The notes beneath the pieces were generated by a model, which saw only the letters and a list, made by a program, of their open reading frames with translations, ran no database searches and had not been told where the DNA came from. From assembly GCA_002482535.1 (NCBI GenBank), contig DLGE01000007.1:62001-126000 (forward strand): a DNA stretch of 64,000 nucleotides. The letters run 5' to 3'. This document shows, in pieces, positions 31,307-40,720 of the stretch (its first letter is position 1; every line of letters starts with the position of its first letter). The position numbers and the translations under genes were made by a program. Source of the stretch: Peptococcaceae bacterium UBA7702 (GTDB lineage: Bacteria; Bacillota; Dehalobacteriia; UBA7702).

Positions 31307-31788
31307 TGTACTTCGCCTGCCTCTTCGATATACTTATCTACCAGTTGTTTATGGTCCGTATCGTTCAAAGAGCGTTCAATCAGCTTCGATGCGGCCAGCA
31401 TGGCGAGGGTTGCGGCTTCATCCCGGATTTCACCCAAAACCTTTTCTTTTTCTTCCCTGATCTCGGCGTGGGCTTTGTCAATCATCTTCTGAGCTTCCGC
31501 TCTGGCGGCCAAAACGATTTCATCCTTTTGCACCTCGGCGGTTTTTTCGGCTCTGGTAATGATTTCCTGGGCCGTTTCACGGGACTTGGCCAACTCGGCA
31601 CTGATTTCCGCCTTCATTTGATCGGCGTCGGCTTTCAGTTGTTCCGCGGTTTCAATCTCGCCTTTGATCTTATCCTGACGCTTGTCCATGGTTTGTTTCA
31701 GCGGTTTGTACATCAAGAAATACATGGCGATCATTAAAATAATAAAGTTTGTAATTGCAAAGATCATTTGCGCAAAATCTATTTCCAC
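31303..31788 (-). CDS. atpF: ATP synthase subunit b
   Basis: 161 residues: one membrane helix (MIFAITNFIILMIAMYFL), then a long charged coiled coil typical of the stator stalk. Start GTG 31788 with AGGAGGG upstream. Overlaps atpH by four bases. Confidence 0.95.
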   Translation of the reverse strand: MEIDFAQMIFAITNFIILMIAMYFLMYKPLKQTMDKRQDKIKGEIETAEQLKADADQMKAEISAELAKSRETAQEIITRAEKTAEVQKDEIVLAARAEAQKMIDKAHAEIREEKEKVLGEIRDEAATLAMLAASKLIERSLNDTDHKQLVDKYIEEAGEVQ

Positions 31789-31860
31789 AAAGATACCCTC
31801 CTTTCTTAAAGGTTACGTCCACTCTCCCGAGGGCAACCCCTCGCGAGGGTAAGGCGAACA

Positions 31861-32094
31861 TTAAGCAATTTTACCGAAGAGCATAAATGCGAATACAAGA
31901 CCGTAAATGGCAAGGGCTTCCATGAAGGCCAAGCAGATCAGCATGTTGGTACGAAGGTCGCCGATGATTTCCGGCTGGCGAGCCATCCCTTCAAGAGCTT
32001 TCGCGGAAGCAAGACCTTGGCCGATCCCAGGCCCGAGTGTCGATAAACCAATAGCTAAAGCAGCACCGATTGCATAAAAACCATTAACATCCAT
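31861..32094 (-). CDS. atpE: ATP synthase subunit c
   Basis: 77 residues: two membrane helices and the polar loop ARQPE. The ion-binding carboxylate is the Glu of CLAFMEALAIYG. The first helix holds the Gln of GIGQG seen in sodium-type rings, but the Ser and Thr that follow the Glu in such rings (EST) are replaced by Ala-Leu. Proton coupling seems likelier. The gap to atpF (72 bases) contains the palindrome CCCTCGCGAGGG, a possible processing or attenuation site. Confidence 0.95.
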   Translation of the reverse strand: MDVNGFYAIGAALAIGLSTLGPGIGQGLASAKALEGMARQPEIIGDLRTNMLICLAFMEALAIYGLVFAFMLFGKIA

Positions 32095-32172
32095 TGTAGA
32101 AATCTCCTTTCAAACTTGCGTTTTGCAAATTTTCAAATAATCATATTTCTCTTTATTCAGTTGTGAAGTGGA

Positions 32173-32940
32173 TCAAAAGTGTTCCGCTGCTTCGGAAATA
32201 TAGATCGCGGCCAGCAGCGAGAAGATCAAGGCCTGAATCAAGCCGAAGAGCATGCCCAGGACTTCAATAATCGCAGGTGCCCAACCGTTGACAAATACGG
32301 AAAGCTGCATCAGCTGTTCCACAACGGTTTCTTCCCCATGAATGTTACCAAACAACCGAAGTGCCAGTGTAAACGGATGAATGACGACATCGATGATGGT
32401 AAACGGGAGCATAAACGGGATGGGGGCAATAAAGAACTTAAAATACCTTAGTTTATTCTCTTTAAACCCGGCAAAGTGCGTACAGAAAAATACAATGAGT
32501 GCAAATCCTGCTGTGACACTAAAAACAGATGTCGGCGCCTGAAGGTTGGACAGAGAAAACGTCCCTTCATCCATGGAGAAATTTAAAGGCAACATACCGG
32601 AGTAGTTACTCAATAAAATAAAGATAAAGAACGTAACCAACAGCGGACCAAATGTTTTTCCCAAATGCGGGCCGATCATCCTGCTAAAGAAGTTTGACAG
32701 GCCACCGTAGGTCCATTCGGAAAAGTTTTGCCAACCTGAAGGAACCAGCGCTTTTTTCCTGGCGCCGATGGTTCCCGCGATGATCATAAAGAGCATAACA
32801 CCCCAAAATACAACCATCCATTTGGTGAGACCCATGGTAAATGAGAAGTTGAACCCAAAAGCGCTTGCTTCCCATAAAGTATGTCCGCCGGCTATAAAAT
32901 GAGCCCCTTCCGACGAGGCAACTTGCATGACTGCATCCAT
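32173..32940 (-). CDS. atpB: ATP synthase subunit a
   Basis: 255 residues, five to six membrane helices. PFTLALRLFGNIHGEE holds the essential Arg facing the c-ring, and SNYSGMLPL the entry channel block. ATG 32940 follows AGGAGGTG; the TTG three bases earlier is unlikely. Confidence 0.96.
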   Translation of the reverse strand: MDAVMQVASSEGAHFIAGGHTLWEASAFGFNFSFTMGLTKWMVVFWGVMLFMIIAGTIGARKKALVPSGWQNFSEWTYGGLSNFFSRMIGPHLGKTFGPLLVTFFIFILLSNYSGMLPLNFSMDEGTFSLSNLQAPTSVFSVTAGFALIVFFCTHFAGFKENKLRYFKFFIAPIPFMLPFTIIDVVIHPFTLALRLFGNIHGEETVVEQLMQLSVFVNGWAPAIIEVLGMLFGLIQALIFSLLAAIYISEAAEHF

Positions 32941-32957
32941 CAATTTTCACCTCCTCT

Positions 32958-33251
32958 TTATTTTTTTTTAATATATTTAACAATTAAAACGTTCTGAAAT
33001 ATAATGATGCCCAAAGCCGCGCCAAGGAGCATCGGGATTATTTTATAAAGAACAAACAAAGCGGCAATATCAATGAAAAACCGCAGCCACCAGCGTGTGG
33101 TGATCCTGCGTTGCAGCAGGAGGACTTCCCGGTCATTGGTGGGAGTAGCGCGCATCACAGCGCCATGGATGATTTTATGGCCGAGAAAGCCGACGCCGCC
33201 GCCGTAGATTAGGCCGGCAAAAAAAAGCAACACATTAGGCAAGGTGATCAT
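32958..33251 (-). CDS. atpI: ATP synthase subunit I (AtpI-like)
   Basis: 97 residues with three membrane segments and a basic cytoplasmic loop (RRITTRWWLRFF). AtpI helps the c-ring assemble. It overlaps the AtpZ-like gene by four bases and precedes atpB by 17. Assigned by place and topology, since primary sequence is variable in this family. Confidence 0.7.
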   Translation of the reverse strand: MITLPNVLLFFAGLIYGGGVGFLGHKIIHGAVMRATPTNDREVLLLQRRITTRWWLRFFIDIAALFVLYKIIPMLLGAALGIIIFQNVLIVKYIKKK

Positions 33252-33580
33252 TTCAACCCCCTCCTAAGTGATTCCATTTTTCGTTCCAACTCTTCTTTTT
33301 CTCGGGCTTCCTTTTCCGCTTCGGCCCTCAATTCTTTTTCGACTCTTTCGGAAATCACGACGCGTTTCCATAAATACATGAACGCCGAAAGCAAGGCGAC
33401 AAAAAGAAAAATCAACCGAAAGAGAACGGATGTCCCATATCTTTCGTCGAGCCAGCCGCCGAGGAGAACGCTTAAAATATAGATATTCGCCGCCAAGGTA
33501 ATCCCAAAGGTAGAGGCAATTCGCAAATAGGTATATGCCGGCGGGGAACCCTTGTCCGAGGAAGGTTTTTTCCGGTTCAC
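33248..33580 (-). CDS. AtpZ/AtpI-family membrane protein, first gene of the atp operon
   Basis: 110 residues: two membrane segments (FGITLAANIYILSVLLGGWLD, FRLIFLFVALLSAFMYLW) and a long charged C-terminal coiled coil. The FG...GGWLDERYGTS block matches the AtpZ/F1F0-associated family that assists c-ring or divalent-cation handling. GTG 33580 start with AAGGTGG upstream. Promoter candidate at 33611-33640. Confidence 0.7.
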   Translation of the reverse strand: MNRKKPSSDKGSPPAYTYLRIASTFGITLAANIYILSVLLGGWLDERYGTSVLFRLIFLFVALLSAFMYLWKRVVISERVEKELRAEAEKEAREKEELERKMESLRRGLK

Positions 33581-33610
33581 GCTATTCCACCTTTCTTACC
33601 TATATCACTT

Positions 33611-33640
33611 ATTATACGTCAACGCAATTGTCGAGAACAA
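33611..33640 (-). promoter_or_regulatory. Promoter of the ATP synthase operon
   Basis: TTGTTC (33640-33635), 18 bp, TATAAT (33616-33611) on the minus strand. The -35 box is imperfect. Confidence 0.5.
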
Positions 33641-33668
33641 GTTGAATATATTGCTCTCAACGAGGAAT

Positions 33669-34778
33669 TCATAGCTTTTTCGCAAGAATTTGCGCAATCT
33701 GGTAGGAAGAGGTGCCGTCGCCGTAGGGATTCTTCTTCATGGCCATGGCTTGATACCTCTTTTCATCCCGTAGCAGGGCCTCAGTTTCCGCTAAAATATC
33801 CTCGCTGTTGGTACCCACTAATTTTACGGTTCCCGCTGCTACAGCCTCTGGACGCTCCGTGGTATCCCGAAGTACCAGCACGGGTTTGCCCACCGCCGGC
33901 GCTTCCTCCTGAATGCCGCCGGAATCCGTCAGCATCAGGTAAGATTTACTAATTAACGTCGAAAAAGGATGGTAATCCAACGGTTCGATCAGATGAATCC
34001 CCTTCTTCCCCGCCAAATGCCGGGTGGCGCTCTGCCGCACCAGGGGATTTTTGTGCACCGGGAAGACAATTTCAATTTCAGGATTGCGCTTTTTCAGCGC
34101 CGCCACGGCGCGGAAGATCCGCTCCATGGGTTCGCCCCAGTTTTCCCGGCGATGACAGGTCAGCAAAATAATCTTTTTCGAGAGATCGATGCCATTTAAG
34201 CCACAATCCCTCAATGGGCAGTCCTTTTCTAAGGCCAGATACAAGGCGTCGATCACCGTATTGCCGGTAATGTAAATGGCCTCTTCCGGCACGTTCTCCA
34301 ACAATAGATTCTCACGGTTCAAGGTTGTCGGCGCGAAATAATAATCCGCCAAGACATCGGTGATACGGCGGTTGATCTCCTCGGGCCAGGGCGAACGCTT
34401 ATTGCCGGTGCGCAGCCCCGCCTCGACATGGCCGATTTTAACATCTTCGTAAAAGGCCGCCAGGGAAGACGCCATGGTGGTGGTGGTATCGCCGTGGACC
34501 AAGACAATATCGGGACGGCAAGCGCGGATCACGTCGCGCATCCCCAACAAAACAGCGGCGCTGATATCAAAGAGATCCTGCCCCTGCTTCATAATATTCA
34601 AATCATAATCGGGTACAATGGAGAATAATTCCAGCACCATATCGAGCATTTCCCGATGCTGCGCCGTAACGCAGACCACGGTCTCAAAGCGGCTGTCCCG
34701 CTCCAACACTTTGACCAGGGGCGCCATTTTAATGGCTTCCGGTCGCGTTCCAAATACCAGCAGTACCTTTTTTTTCAT
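33669..34778 (-). CDS. wecB: UDP-N-acetylglucosamine 2-epimerase (non-hydrolysing)
   Basis: 369 residues. FGTRPEAIKMAPLV opens the fold; GHVEAGLRTGN and DSGGIQEEAP are the substrate-binding and catalytic blocks. It makes UDP-ManNAc for wall polymers. ATG 34778 is taken over 34787 because GAGGA is then at normal distance. It overlaps no coding sequence but begins four bases after the deaminase stop. Last in a six-gene minus-strand run headed by tsaC. Confidence 0.93.
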   Translation of the reverse strand: MKKKVLLVFGTRPEAIKMAPLVKVLERDSRFETVVCVTAQHREMLDMVLELFSIVPDYDLNIMKQGQDLFDISAAVLLGMRDVIRACRPDIVLVHGDTTTTMASSLAAFYEDVKIGHVEAGLRTGNKRSPWPEEINRRITDVLADYYFAPTTLNRENLLLENVPEEAIYITGNTVIDALYLALEKDCPLRDCGLNGIDLSKKIILLTCHRRENWGEPMERIFRAVAALKKRNPEIEIVFPVHKNPLVRQSATRHLAGKKGIHLIEPLDYHPFSTLISKSYLMLTDSGGIQEEAPAVGKPVLVLRDTTERPEAVAAGTVKLVGTNSEDILAETEALLRDEKRYQAMAMKKNPYGDGTSSYQIAQILAKKL

Positions 34779-34783
34779 ACATC

Positions 34784-35242
34784 TCATTCCTCATGGCCCG
34801 AAGTTACTTTTTTCAGTTCGACCCCTGCTTCAGCCGCAATCTGACGGGCAAAATCATCAGGATAGTCGCCTTCGTAAACAATCCGTTCGATGCCGGAGGT
34901 AACCATCGCTTTCATGCAGGTGACACAGGGCTGCGCCGTAACATACATCGTCGTTCCCTTTAATGATATGCCGTATTTGGCGGCAATATTGCAGACGTTG
35001 GCTTCCGCGTGCTGGGCCCGGCAGATTTCCTGGCGCTCCCCGGAAGGAATCTTCAGTTCCTGGCGAAGGCAGCCGGTAACGTCGCAATGGGGCGTCCCCG
35101 CCAAGGCGCCGTTGTAACCCGTACCGATGATGCGGTTGTCCGGACTCACCGCCACAGCGCCGACACACCGTCTCAAACAGGTGGAACGGGTGGAAACGGC
35201 ATGGGCGATATCCATAAAATATTCATCCCAACTCTTTCTCAT
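34784..35242 (-). CDS. dCMP deaminase (ComEB-like)
   Basis: 152 residues. HAEAN supplies the zinc His and the proton-shuttle Glu, PCVTC the two zinc cysteines. The CLRRCVGAV and GYNGA blocks fit the dCMP-deaminase branch of the cytidine deaminase superfamily, which makes dUMP from dCMP. Start ATG 35242 with GGAG upstream; it directly follows rpiB. Confidence 0.9.
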   Translation of the reverse strand: MRKSWDEYFMDIAHAVSTRSTCLRRCVGAVAVSPDNRIIGTGYNGALAGTPHCDVTGCLRQELKIPSGERQEICRAQHAEANVCNIAAKYGISLKGTTMYVTAQPCVTCMKAMVTSGIERIVYEGDYPDDFARQIAAEAGVELKKVTSGHEE

Positions 35243-35686
35243 TTAACGGCTCCTTTCGATTTCCGCGATCAAGGCCAGACGGTCGCTGTGACGGCCACCG
35301 GCAAAGGCCGTATGCAAAAACGTATCGACGATCTCCATGGCCATGGCCTCCCCGATGAGACGGGCGCCCAGGGCCAAAACATTGGCGTCGTTATGTTCCC
35401 TGGCCAATTTGGCGCTTAACGGTTCCCCGCAAAGGGCGGCGCGAATACCGTCCACTTTATTGGCGGCAATGCTGATGCCGATGCCGCTGCCGCAGATAAC
35501 AATGCCGTAGTCCCCCTCTTTGGCCGCGACCAGGCGGCCGACTTTGCTGCCGTAAACGGGATAATCGACCCGGTCTGCTGTTTCCGGCCCAACGTCAACC
35601 ACGGTAAAACCGTCGTTTTTCAATTTCGCGCTCACTTTTTCCTTCAAGGCAAAACCGGCGTGATCGGAACCAATGATAATCTTCAT
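35243..35686 (-). CDS. rpiB: Ribose-5-phosphate isomerase B
   Basis: 147 residues. GSDHAGFALKE and the catalytic-Cys block VICGSGIGISIAANK are typical, with REHNDANVLALGAR near the C-terminus. Interconverts ribose and ribulose 5-phosphates. ATG 35686 follows GAGGG; the longer reading adds eight residues without a better start. Confidence 0.93.
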   Translation of the reverse strand: MKIIIGSDHAGFALKEKVSAKLKNDGFTVVDVGPETADRVDYPVYGSKVGRLVAAKEGDYGIVICGSGIGISIAANKVDGIRAALCGEPLSAKLAREHNDANVLALGARLIGEAMAMEIVDTFLHTAFAGGRHSDRLALIAEIERSR

Positions 35687-35723
35687 TGCTTTTTTCCCTC
35701 CCCGCTCCATAGAATCTTCTCCA

Positions 35724-36197
35724 TCATTCCCCTTTTCCCTTTGTTTCCGATAATTTTTCCAGCATCCGCTGAATTTCAGCGTGCAAAACGTCTCTGGTGA
35801 GACGGTACCGTGCCAAACTGCCCATATAGGGATCGGGAATCTCCTCGTTGCTGCCGCTGAGCTCTCCCAAAAAGAACACTTTGCCTGCGGTTTCCGGATA
35901 TTCCGTTAAAATGGCGTTTTTATGCATTTCTGTCATACAGGCGATGAGATCCGCCCGCTCCACCATATAGGACTGAAACTTTTTGGAACGGTGGTCGGTG
36001 ATATCGATATCCCATTCTTTCAGCGCCGCCACGGCGTTTTCCGAGGGGGGATAGCCGTCAACGGCGGCAAGGCCGGCAGAATCGAAACGGAAGGCCGCCA
36101 GGGGCAGGTGACGGTCTTTGATTTGGGCCGCGAGATGGGCCGCCATGGCGCTGCGGCAGGTATTGCCGGTGCAGACAAATAAAATATTTTGGCGCAT
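35724..36197 (-). CDS. Low-molecular-weight protein-tyrosine phosphatase
   Basis: 157 residues. P-loop VCTGNTCRS (CxxxxxRS) at the N-terminus and DPYMGSLARY near the end provide the nucleophile and the general acid. ATG 36197 is the start with AAGGAG at good distance. The preceding tsaC ends six bases upstream (36203), so the genes are nearly continuous. Confidence 0.88.
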   Translation of the reverse strand: MRQNILFVCTGNTCRSAMAAHLAAQIKDRHLPLAAFRFDSAGLAAVDGYPPSENAVAALKEWDIDITDHRSKKFQSYMVERADLIACMTEMHKNAILTEYPETAGKVFFLGELSGSNEEIPDPYMGSLARYRLTRDVLHAEIQRMLEKLSETKGKGE

Positions 36198-36202
36198 AAA
36201 CA

Positions 36203-37231
36203 TCACTCCTTATGCGTGGCTTTGTTAATTCGGTTCATCAAGGCTTCACCGAAACCTGATGTAGGAACGGCTTCAATGAAAATCGTATCGGCACCCTCCC
36301 TGTCACATTCTCTGAAAGCGTGAAAGAGATCATGGGCAATTTCCTCAGGATGATCCCTTCTGCCCAAAAGATAGAGATAGTCGGGGGCGACGTCCCCTTT
36401 CAGTTCCGCCCAGCGCTCCGCCGTTAGCAGCAGCGCCGTTTTCCCGGCGCTGTCCTTCACGGCAGCGGCCGCCGCCTCCCCCTCGGGGAGGAAATAGAGA
36501 GCGCCTTCCGGGGCGTAGTGTTGATACTTCATCCCCGGCGCTTTGGGGGATGCCAGGTCCTTTTGGGAAGCCTGGAAATCATCTCTAAGCCGGGGCGCGA
36601 AGGGCTTGATATCTGCATAAGTGATGCGGCCGGGACGCAGAATCACCGGTTCCGGCCGGCTTAGATCGATGATGGTGCTTTCGAGACCAATCTCCACGGC
36701 GCCGCTGTCGAGGATCAGAGGAATTCTACCTTTCAAATCATGGTAGACATGTTCTCCCCTGGTCGGCGACGGCTTTCCCGAAAGATTGGCGCTGGGGGCG
36801 GCGATGGGCAGCTTCACTTCATCGATAAAATCCAGCGCCACACCGTGGCTGGGCATACGAACAGCCACCGTGGCAAGGCCGCCGGTGGTGGCGCAGGGCA
36901 CCTTATCGCTTTTGGGCAAAATCATCGTGAGGGGCCCGGGCCAAAATTCAAAGGCCAGGCGGCGGCAGAGGGGCGTCAGCTCCGTCACCAGCTCATCCAT
37001 CATATCGATATGGGAAATATGGACGATCAGGGGGTTGTCCGAAGGGCGCCCTTTGGCCGCGTAAATCTTCGCCGCGGCCTTGGCGTCCAAGGCATTGCCG
37101 CCGAGGCCGTAGACGGTTTCCGTGGGAAAGGCCACCAGTTCCCCGTCTCTGATCAGCGCCGCAGCTTCCCTGAGGGCTGCCTCATAAACTGTTTTACTGA
37201 CTTCGTTTGTTTTAATCCATTTCGTTTCCAT
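36203..37231 (-). CDS. tsaC: L-threonylcarbamoyladenylate synthase (Sua5 type)
   Basis: 342 residues: the YrdC-type catalytic domain (PTETVYGLGGNA, KGRPSDNPLIVHI, SANLSGKPSPT) plus a C-terminal Sua5 domain. It makes the intermediate for t6A at tRNA position 37. The ribosome site is weak (AGAGAAGCGG). Full-length Sua5 size. Confidence 0.93.
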   Translation of the reverse strand: METKWIKTNEVSKTVYEAALREAAALIRDGELVAFPTETVYGLGGNALDAKAAAKIYAAKGRPSDNPLIVHISHIDMMDELVTELTPLCRRLAFEFWPGPLTMILPKSDKVPCATTGGLATVAVRMPSHGVALDFIDEVKLPIAAPSANLSGKPSPTRGEHVYHDLKGRIPLILDSGAVEIGLESTIIDLSRPEPVILRPGRITYADIKPFAPRLRDDFQASQKDLASPKAPGMKYQHYAPEGALYFLPEGEAAAAAVKDSAGKTALLLTAERWAELKGDVAPDYLYLLGRRDHPEEIAHDLFHAFRECDREGADTIFIEAVPTSGFGEALMNRINKATHKE

Positions 37232-37249
37232 AACCGCTTCTCTGATCCT

Positions 37250-38092
37250 TTAATGATTGTTCCCTTTGGTCAAAGTCAGCCCGTCTTCTCTGCTTTTCAC
37301 GAGAAAATGATAGGTGGCGCCGACTTTGGGATCGTTTAGCTCTTCGATCCCCAGGGTATAGAGGACCTCCGCCCAGTCCAGCACTTCGGCAATTCCCGGT
37401 ATGTGCCGGAGCTTTTTTTGCCGCGCCTCACGGATGAAGGTGGCAATCTCCCGGGTCAAAGCGTCGCCGAGTTTGGGAAACTTCGCCTTGATGATGGCGT
37501 ATTCCTCTTCCAGGGTCGGATAATCGATATAATAATGGACGCAGCGGCGCTTCAAACCGTCGCTGAAATCCCGCATACCGTTGCTGGTCAAAAAGACCGT
37601 TGGGATGGTTTTCGCCGCGACGGTACCCCGTTCCGGAATGGTGACGGCAAAATCAGAAAGCGCCTCCAAGAGAAAACTCTCAAATTCCTCGTCGCTTTTA
37701 TCGATCTCATCGATCAAAAGCACCGCCGGTTTTTCCGCTAAAAACGCTTTCAACAGGGGACGCGGCAACAGAAATTCTTCGGAAAAGATATCGGTTTTGG
37801 CCGCCTGCCAACCGCCGCCCTTTTCGCTTTCCAAATAAAGCAGCTGTTTTTGATAATTCCATTCATAGAGGGCGTGGCGCTGGTCAAGACCTTCGTAGCA
37901 CTGCAAACGAATTAACTCCCGCCCAGTGGCCCGGGCATAGGACTTGGCCAAATCGGTTTTACCGACACCGGCAGGGCCTTCCAACAGGAGGGGTTTTTTC
38001 AGTTTTTCGCTGAGAGAGAGCACCAGGGCGAGGTCTTCGCCGCAAAGGTAATGTTCCGCGGCTAATTTTTCCTGCAATAACGCAATTTCCAT
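37250..38092 (-). CDS. MoxR-type AAA+ ATPase
   Basis: 280 residues from ATG 38092 (GGAGAAA upstream). Walker A GPAGVGKTD, Walker B LLIDEIDK, sensor region FLTSNGMRDFS. MoxR ATPases remodel partners that carry a VWA domain; the divergent neighbour is one. In the CO-dehydrogenase CoxD/CoxE pair they help insert metal, but the substrate here is unknown. Confidence 0.9.
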   Translation of the reverse strand: MEIALLQEKLAAEHYLCGEDLALVLSLSEKLKKPLLLEGPAGVGKTDLAKSYARATGRELIRLQCYEGLDQRHALYEWNYQKQLLYLESEKGGGWQAAKTDIFSEEFLLPRPLLKAFLAEKPAVLLIDEIDKSDEEFESFLLEALSDFAVTIPERGTVAAKTIPTVFLTSNGMRDFSDGLKRRCVHYYIDYPTLEEEYAIIKAKFPKLGDALTREIATFIREARQKKLRHIPGIAEVLDWAEVLYTLGIEELNDPKVGATYHFLVKSREDGLTLTKGNNH

Positions 38093-38182
38093 AGGGTTTC
38101 TCCGTAGATTTTTGAAAAAACTTTTTGTATAATGATAGTATAACACATAATATGAAAAAACGGGAAAAAACATAGGTAAATC

Positions 38183-39535
38183 ATGGACAAAATCATTTTA
38201 CAATTTATCCACGCATTGCGCAAAGGCGGCATGACGGTTTCCCTATCCGAGGCCGCCGACGCCCTCACCGGCCTGTCCCGCTTCGGCGTGGCCGATGAAG
38301 AGAAATTTTACCAAATTCTCCGGGCGACCTTATTGAAAGAGGAGGGGGACCGCCGCGTATTCGACCTCGTTTACCGCATCTTTTTCAAAAACGGCACCCC
38401 ACTTCCCGTACCCAAAGCAGAAAAATCCTGTGACGGAGGCAGCGGCCATGGCGGTGAAAAAGGTACCGGCGGCATGAATGAAGCGGCAAAGCGCTTTTAC
38501 GGCGCCGTGCGGGAAAAAGACGGCGAAGCAGCAGCCGCCATGCTTGAAAAGGCCTTTCAGGACACGCCCCTTGGGGAACTCACCGCCGCCGAACTGATGG
38601 AACAGTTGAAAATCAGCCTCGGCTGGTTCATGACGGCTTACGCCTTAAAGGAAAACCATGATCAGGACGGACAAGCCTTCTTAGGGGAACTGGAAACTTA
38701 TCTTGCCCTAAGAACAGAGCGGACAGTCATCGCCGCCCGGGGAGAAGAGGGCATAGAAGAGTGTCTCAACGCGGAAAATTTGAAAACGAAAGATTTTACC
38801 GCTTTGAGCGAAAGTCAAGTCAAAGCCATGGAAAAACTCCTCTCCCGCCTCGGCAAAAAGCTGGCGAGCCGTTACTCCTACCGTTTGAAACCGGCAAAAC
38901 GCGGCCTTCCCGATATGCGGCGCATTTTGGAGGAAACAGCACACCGGGGCCACCTCCCCGCAGAGCTGAAACTCCTTGACCGGGTCAAAAACAAACCGTC
39001 GTTGCTAATACTCTGCGATATTTCCGGTTCCATGGCCATCTACAGCAGCTTTTGCCTGCAATTGGTCTATGCCATGGCGCGGCGCTTTGCCGGCCTCCGC
39101 TCCTTCCTCTTCATCGACAATATCGTCGAGACCTCTTTGGATTTTCAGGCAAACTCCGTGGCGGAAGCCGTGGTCGCTGCCATGGAAGCGGCCTACACCA
39201 AGCGGACGGGGCGCAACAAGAACCACTGCACCACCACGGGAATTTCCGATTACGGCAAAGCGTTGGAACAGTTCAACAAAAAATTCGGCGCTTCCCTAAA
39301 CGCCAAAACAACGGTGCTGATTTTAGGCGACGCCAAGAGCAACTGGTTTCCCCCCAAGCCGGAAGAACTGCGGGAAATACGCGCCCATTGTAAGAAGCTG
39401 ATCTGGCTCAATCCAGAACCCATCGAGGACTGGAACAAGGAAGACAGCGTCGTCAAGGCCTATGCTCCCTACTGCGACCAAATGCTGGAATGCCGCAATT
39501 TAAACCAACTAGAAAAAGGCATAAGACAACTATAG
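38183..39535 (+). CDS. VWA-domain protein, CoxE-like
   Basis: 450 residues. An N-terminal helical region, then a von Willebrand A domain with the MIDAS motif DISGSMA near residue 278 and a late Asp block (LGDAKSNW). Partner of the divergent MoxR ATPase, sharing a short promoter region (38093-38182). The ribosome site is weak. Stops with TAG, rare in this window. Client not identifiable. Confidence 0.88.
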   Translation: MDKIILQFIHALRKGGMTVSLSEAADALTGLSRFGVADEEKFYQILRATLLKEEGDRRVFDLVYRIFFKNGTPLPVPKAEKSCDGGSGHGGEKGTGGMNEAAKRFYGAVREKDGEAAAAMLEKAFQDTPLGELTAAELMEQLKISLGWFMTAYALKENHDQDGQAFLGELETYLALRTERTVIAARGEEGIEECLNAENLKTKDFTALSESQVKAMEKLLSRLGKKLASRYSYRLKPAKRGLPDMRRILEETAHRGHLPAELKLLDRVKNKPSLLILCDISGSMAIYSSFCLQLVYAMARRFAGLRSFLFIDNIVETSLDFQANSVAEAVVAAMEAAYTKRTGRNKNHCTTTGISDYGKALEQFNKKFGASLNAKTTVLILGDAKSNWFPPKPEELREIRAHCKKLIWLNPEPIEDWNKEDSVVKAYAPYCDQMLECRNLNQLEKGIRQL

Positions 39536-39549
39536 AATAAAAAAAGAGG

Positions 39550-39573
39550 CCGTATGTCATTTACGACATACGG
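39550..39573. terminator. Bidirectional terminator between the CoxE-like and lipoprotein genes
   Basis: CCGTATGTC and GACATACGG arms; CTCTTTTTTTATT follows on the minus strand and TTTCAAGTTT on the plus. Confidence 0.75.
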
Positions 39574-39581
39574 TTTCAAGT

Positions 39582-40676
39582 TTATTTCGTCCACGGCTCT
39601 TTGTAAAGCACCCTCCCGTTATGGCCGTCAGATTCCGCATAAAACAGCCAAGCTCCGGAAACACACCAGCCAGGCCAAACATACCCCGGTATCTCCTTGT
39701 CCTCTCTTGAAACAACGGTTCCTTTGCCGCTGCCGTCAAGGCGGATCGTCAGCAGATGGGTAGCCATCAGGTTAACGGAAACATACTCCTCAGTCCCCAG
39801 ATAAATGTTATGATCCTTGGCATTTGCCAGATATACGCCGCCACGAACTTCACTCCAAAATACCCTTTGCGGATTACCGCCATCCAAATCCATAGACATA
39901 AAGCGGGAAGCTCTTTCATTTCGGTATTCCACAAAATAAAGCCTATCGTCTACCACCTGCAAACCGGCAATTCCATTATCATCATCATAAATGAACTCAC
40001 GACCCTGCCCTTTTAAATCGCAACGCGAAAGACCTTTTATAGTGATATAATAGATCATATCATCATATACGAGAAATTTTTCATGATAATTGAGGAGCGT
40101 AATAAGATTTTCACCGTCTGCATCCATCACCTTGAGCTGATAATCGCTATAAGGATCTGCCTCAATATCTGCTTCATTGGTGATCGGCCGCGACTCTCCA
40201 AAATAAACATGATCTTTATAAAAATAAATGGGGGGTAACAGTAATTCAGAGCTATAAAGTTTTTTTACCGAGAGATCCGCCAGCTCCAGAACATTGATTT
40301 GCGTTTCCTCCTGCCCAAAATCAGCGTTGATCACTGCTTCGCAAAAATAGAGCCGATTATCATGTATGTTAAGATCGGATAACCAATTCAGATACCGCTC
40401 CGGCGTATAAACCGCGCGAAGGTTTTCACCGGCGGAATCCATGGCATAAATGACCTCTCCGCCCTGGTCTCCTTCACCGACGTAATAAATGGTATCGCCT
40501 TGGCTGACGGATAAACCGCCGCAATCGATATTATTGATCCCGTCAGGGGAGGATTCTGCCGTTGTCTTTTCCTTCGTATCGCTGCAACCCACGGCAAAAA
40601 ACGGGATCAAAGCAAAGAGTAGCACCGTAAAGCAGCGTCTCTTTAATGAGTTAAACTTCATTCCGTTCCATGGCAT
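39582..40676 (-). CDS. DUF5050-like beta-propeller lipoprotein
   Basis: 364 residues from ATG 40676 (GGAGGTG eight bases upstream). Lipobox FAVGCSD. Repeats with YYVGEGD, LYFCEAV, VYFGESR, IYYITIKG, LYFVEYR and NIYLGTEEY spaced about 45 residues apart mark a beta-propeller of the DUF5050/TolB-like kind. Surface-exposed; role unknown. No partner genes are evident. Confidence 0.75.
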   Translation of the reverse strand: MPWNGMKFNSLKRRCFTVLLFALIPFFAVGCSDTKEKTTAESSPDGINNIDCGGLSVSQGDTIYYVGEGDQGGEVIYAMDSAGENLRAVYTPERYLNWLSDLNIHDNRLYFCEAVINADFGQEETQINVLELADLSVKKLYSSELLLPPIYFYKDHVYFGESRPITNEADIEADPYSDYQLKVMDADGENLITLLNYHEKFLVYDDMIYYITIKGLSRCDLKGQGREFIYDDDNGIAGLQVVDDRLYFVEYRNERASRFMSMDLDGGNPQRVFWSEVRGGVYLANAKDHNIYLGTEEYVSVNLMATHLLTIRLDGSGKGTVVSREDKEIPGYVWPGWCVSGAWLFYAESDGHNGRVLYKEPWTK

Positions 40677-40720
40677 GACTTTCACCTCCGTACAAAGACA
40701 ACAGAGTAAGGGGCACATGC

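Noticed and set aside
38093..38182. MoxR and CoxE-like genes as a carbon monoxide dehydrogenase operon
   Set aside because: No CO dehydrogenase subunit is near; MoxR/VWA pairs serve many other enzymes.
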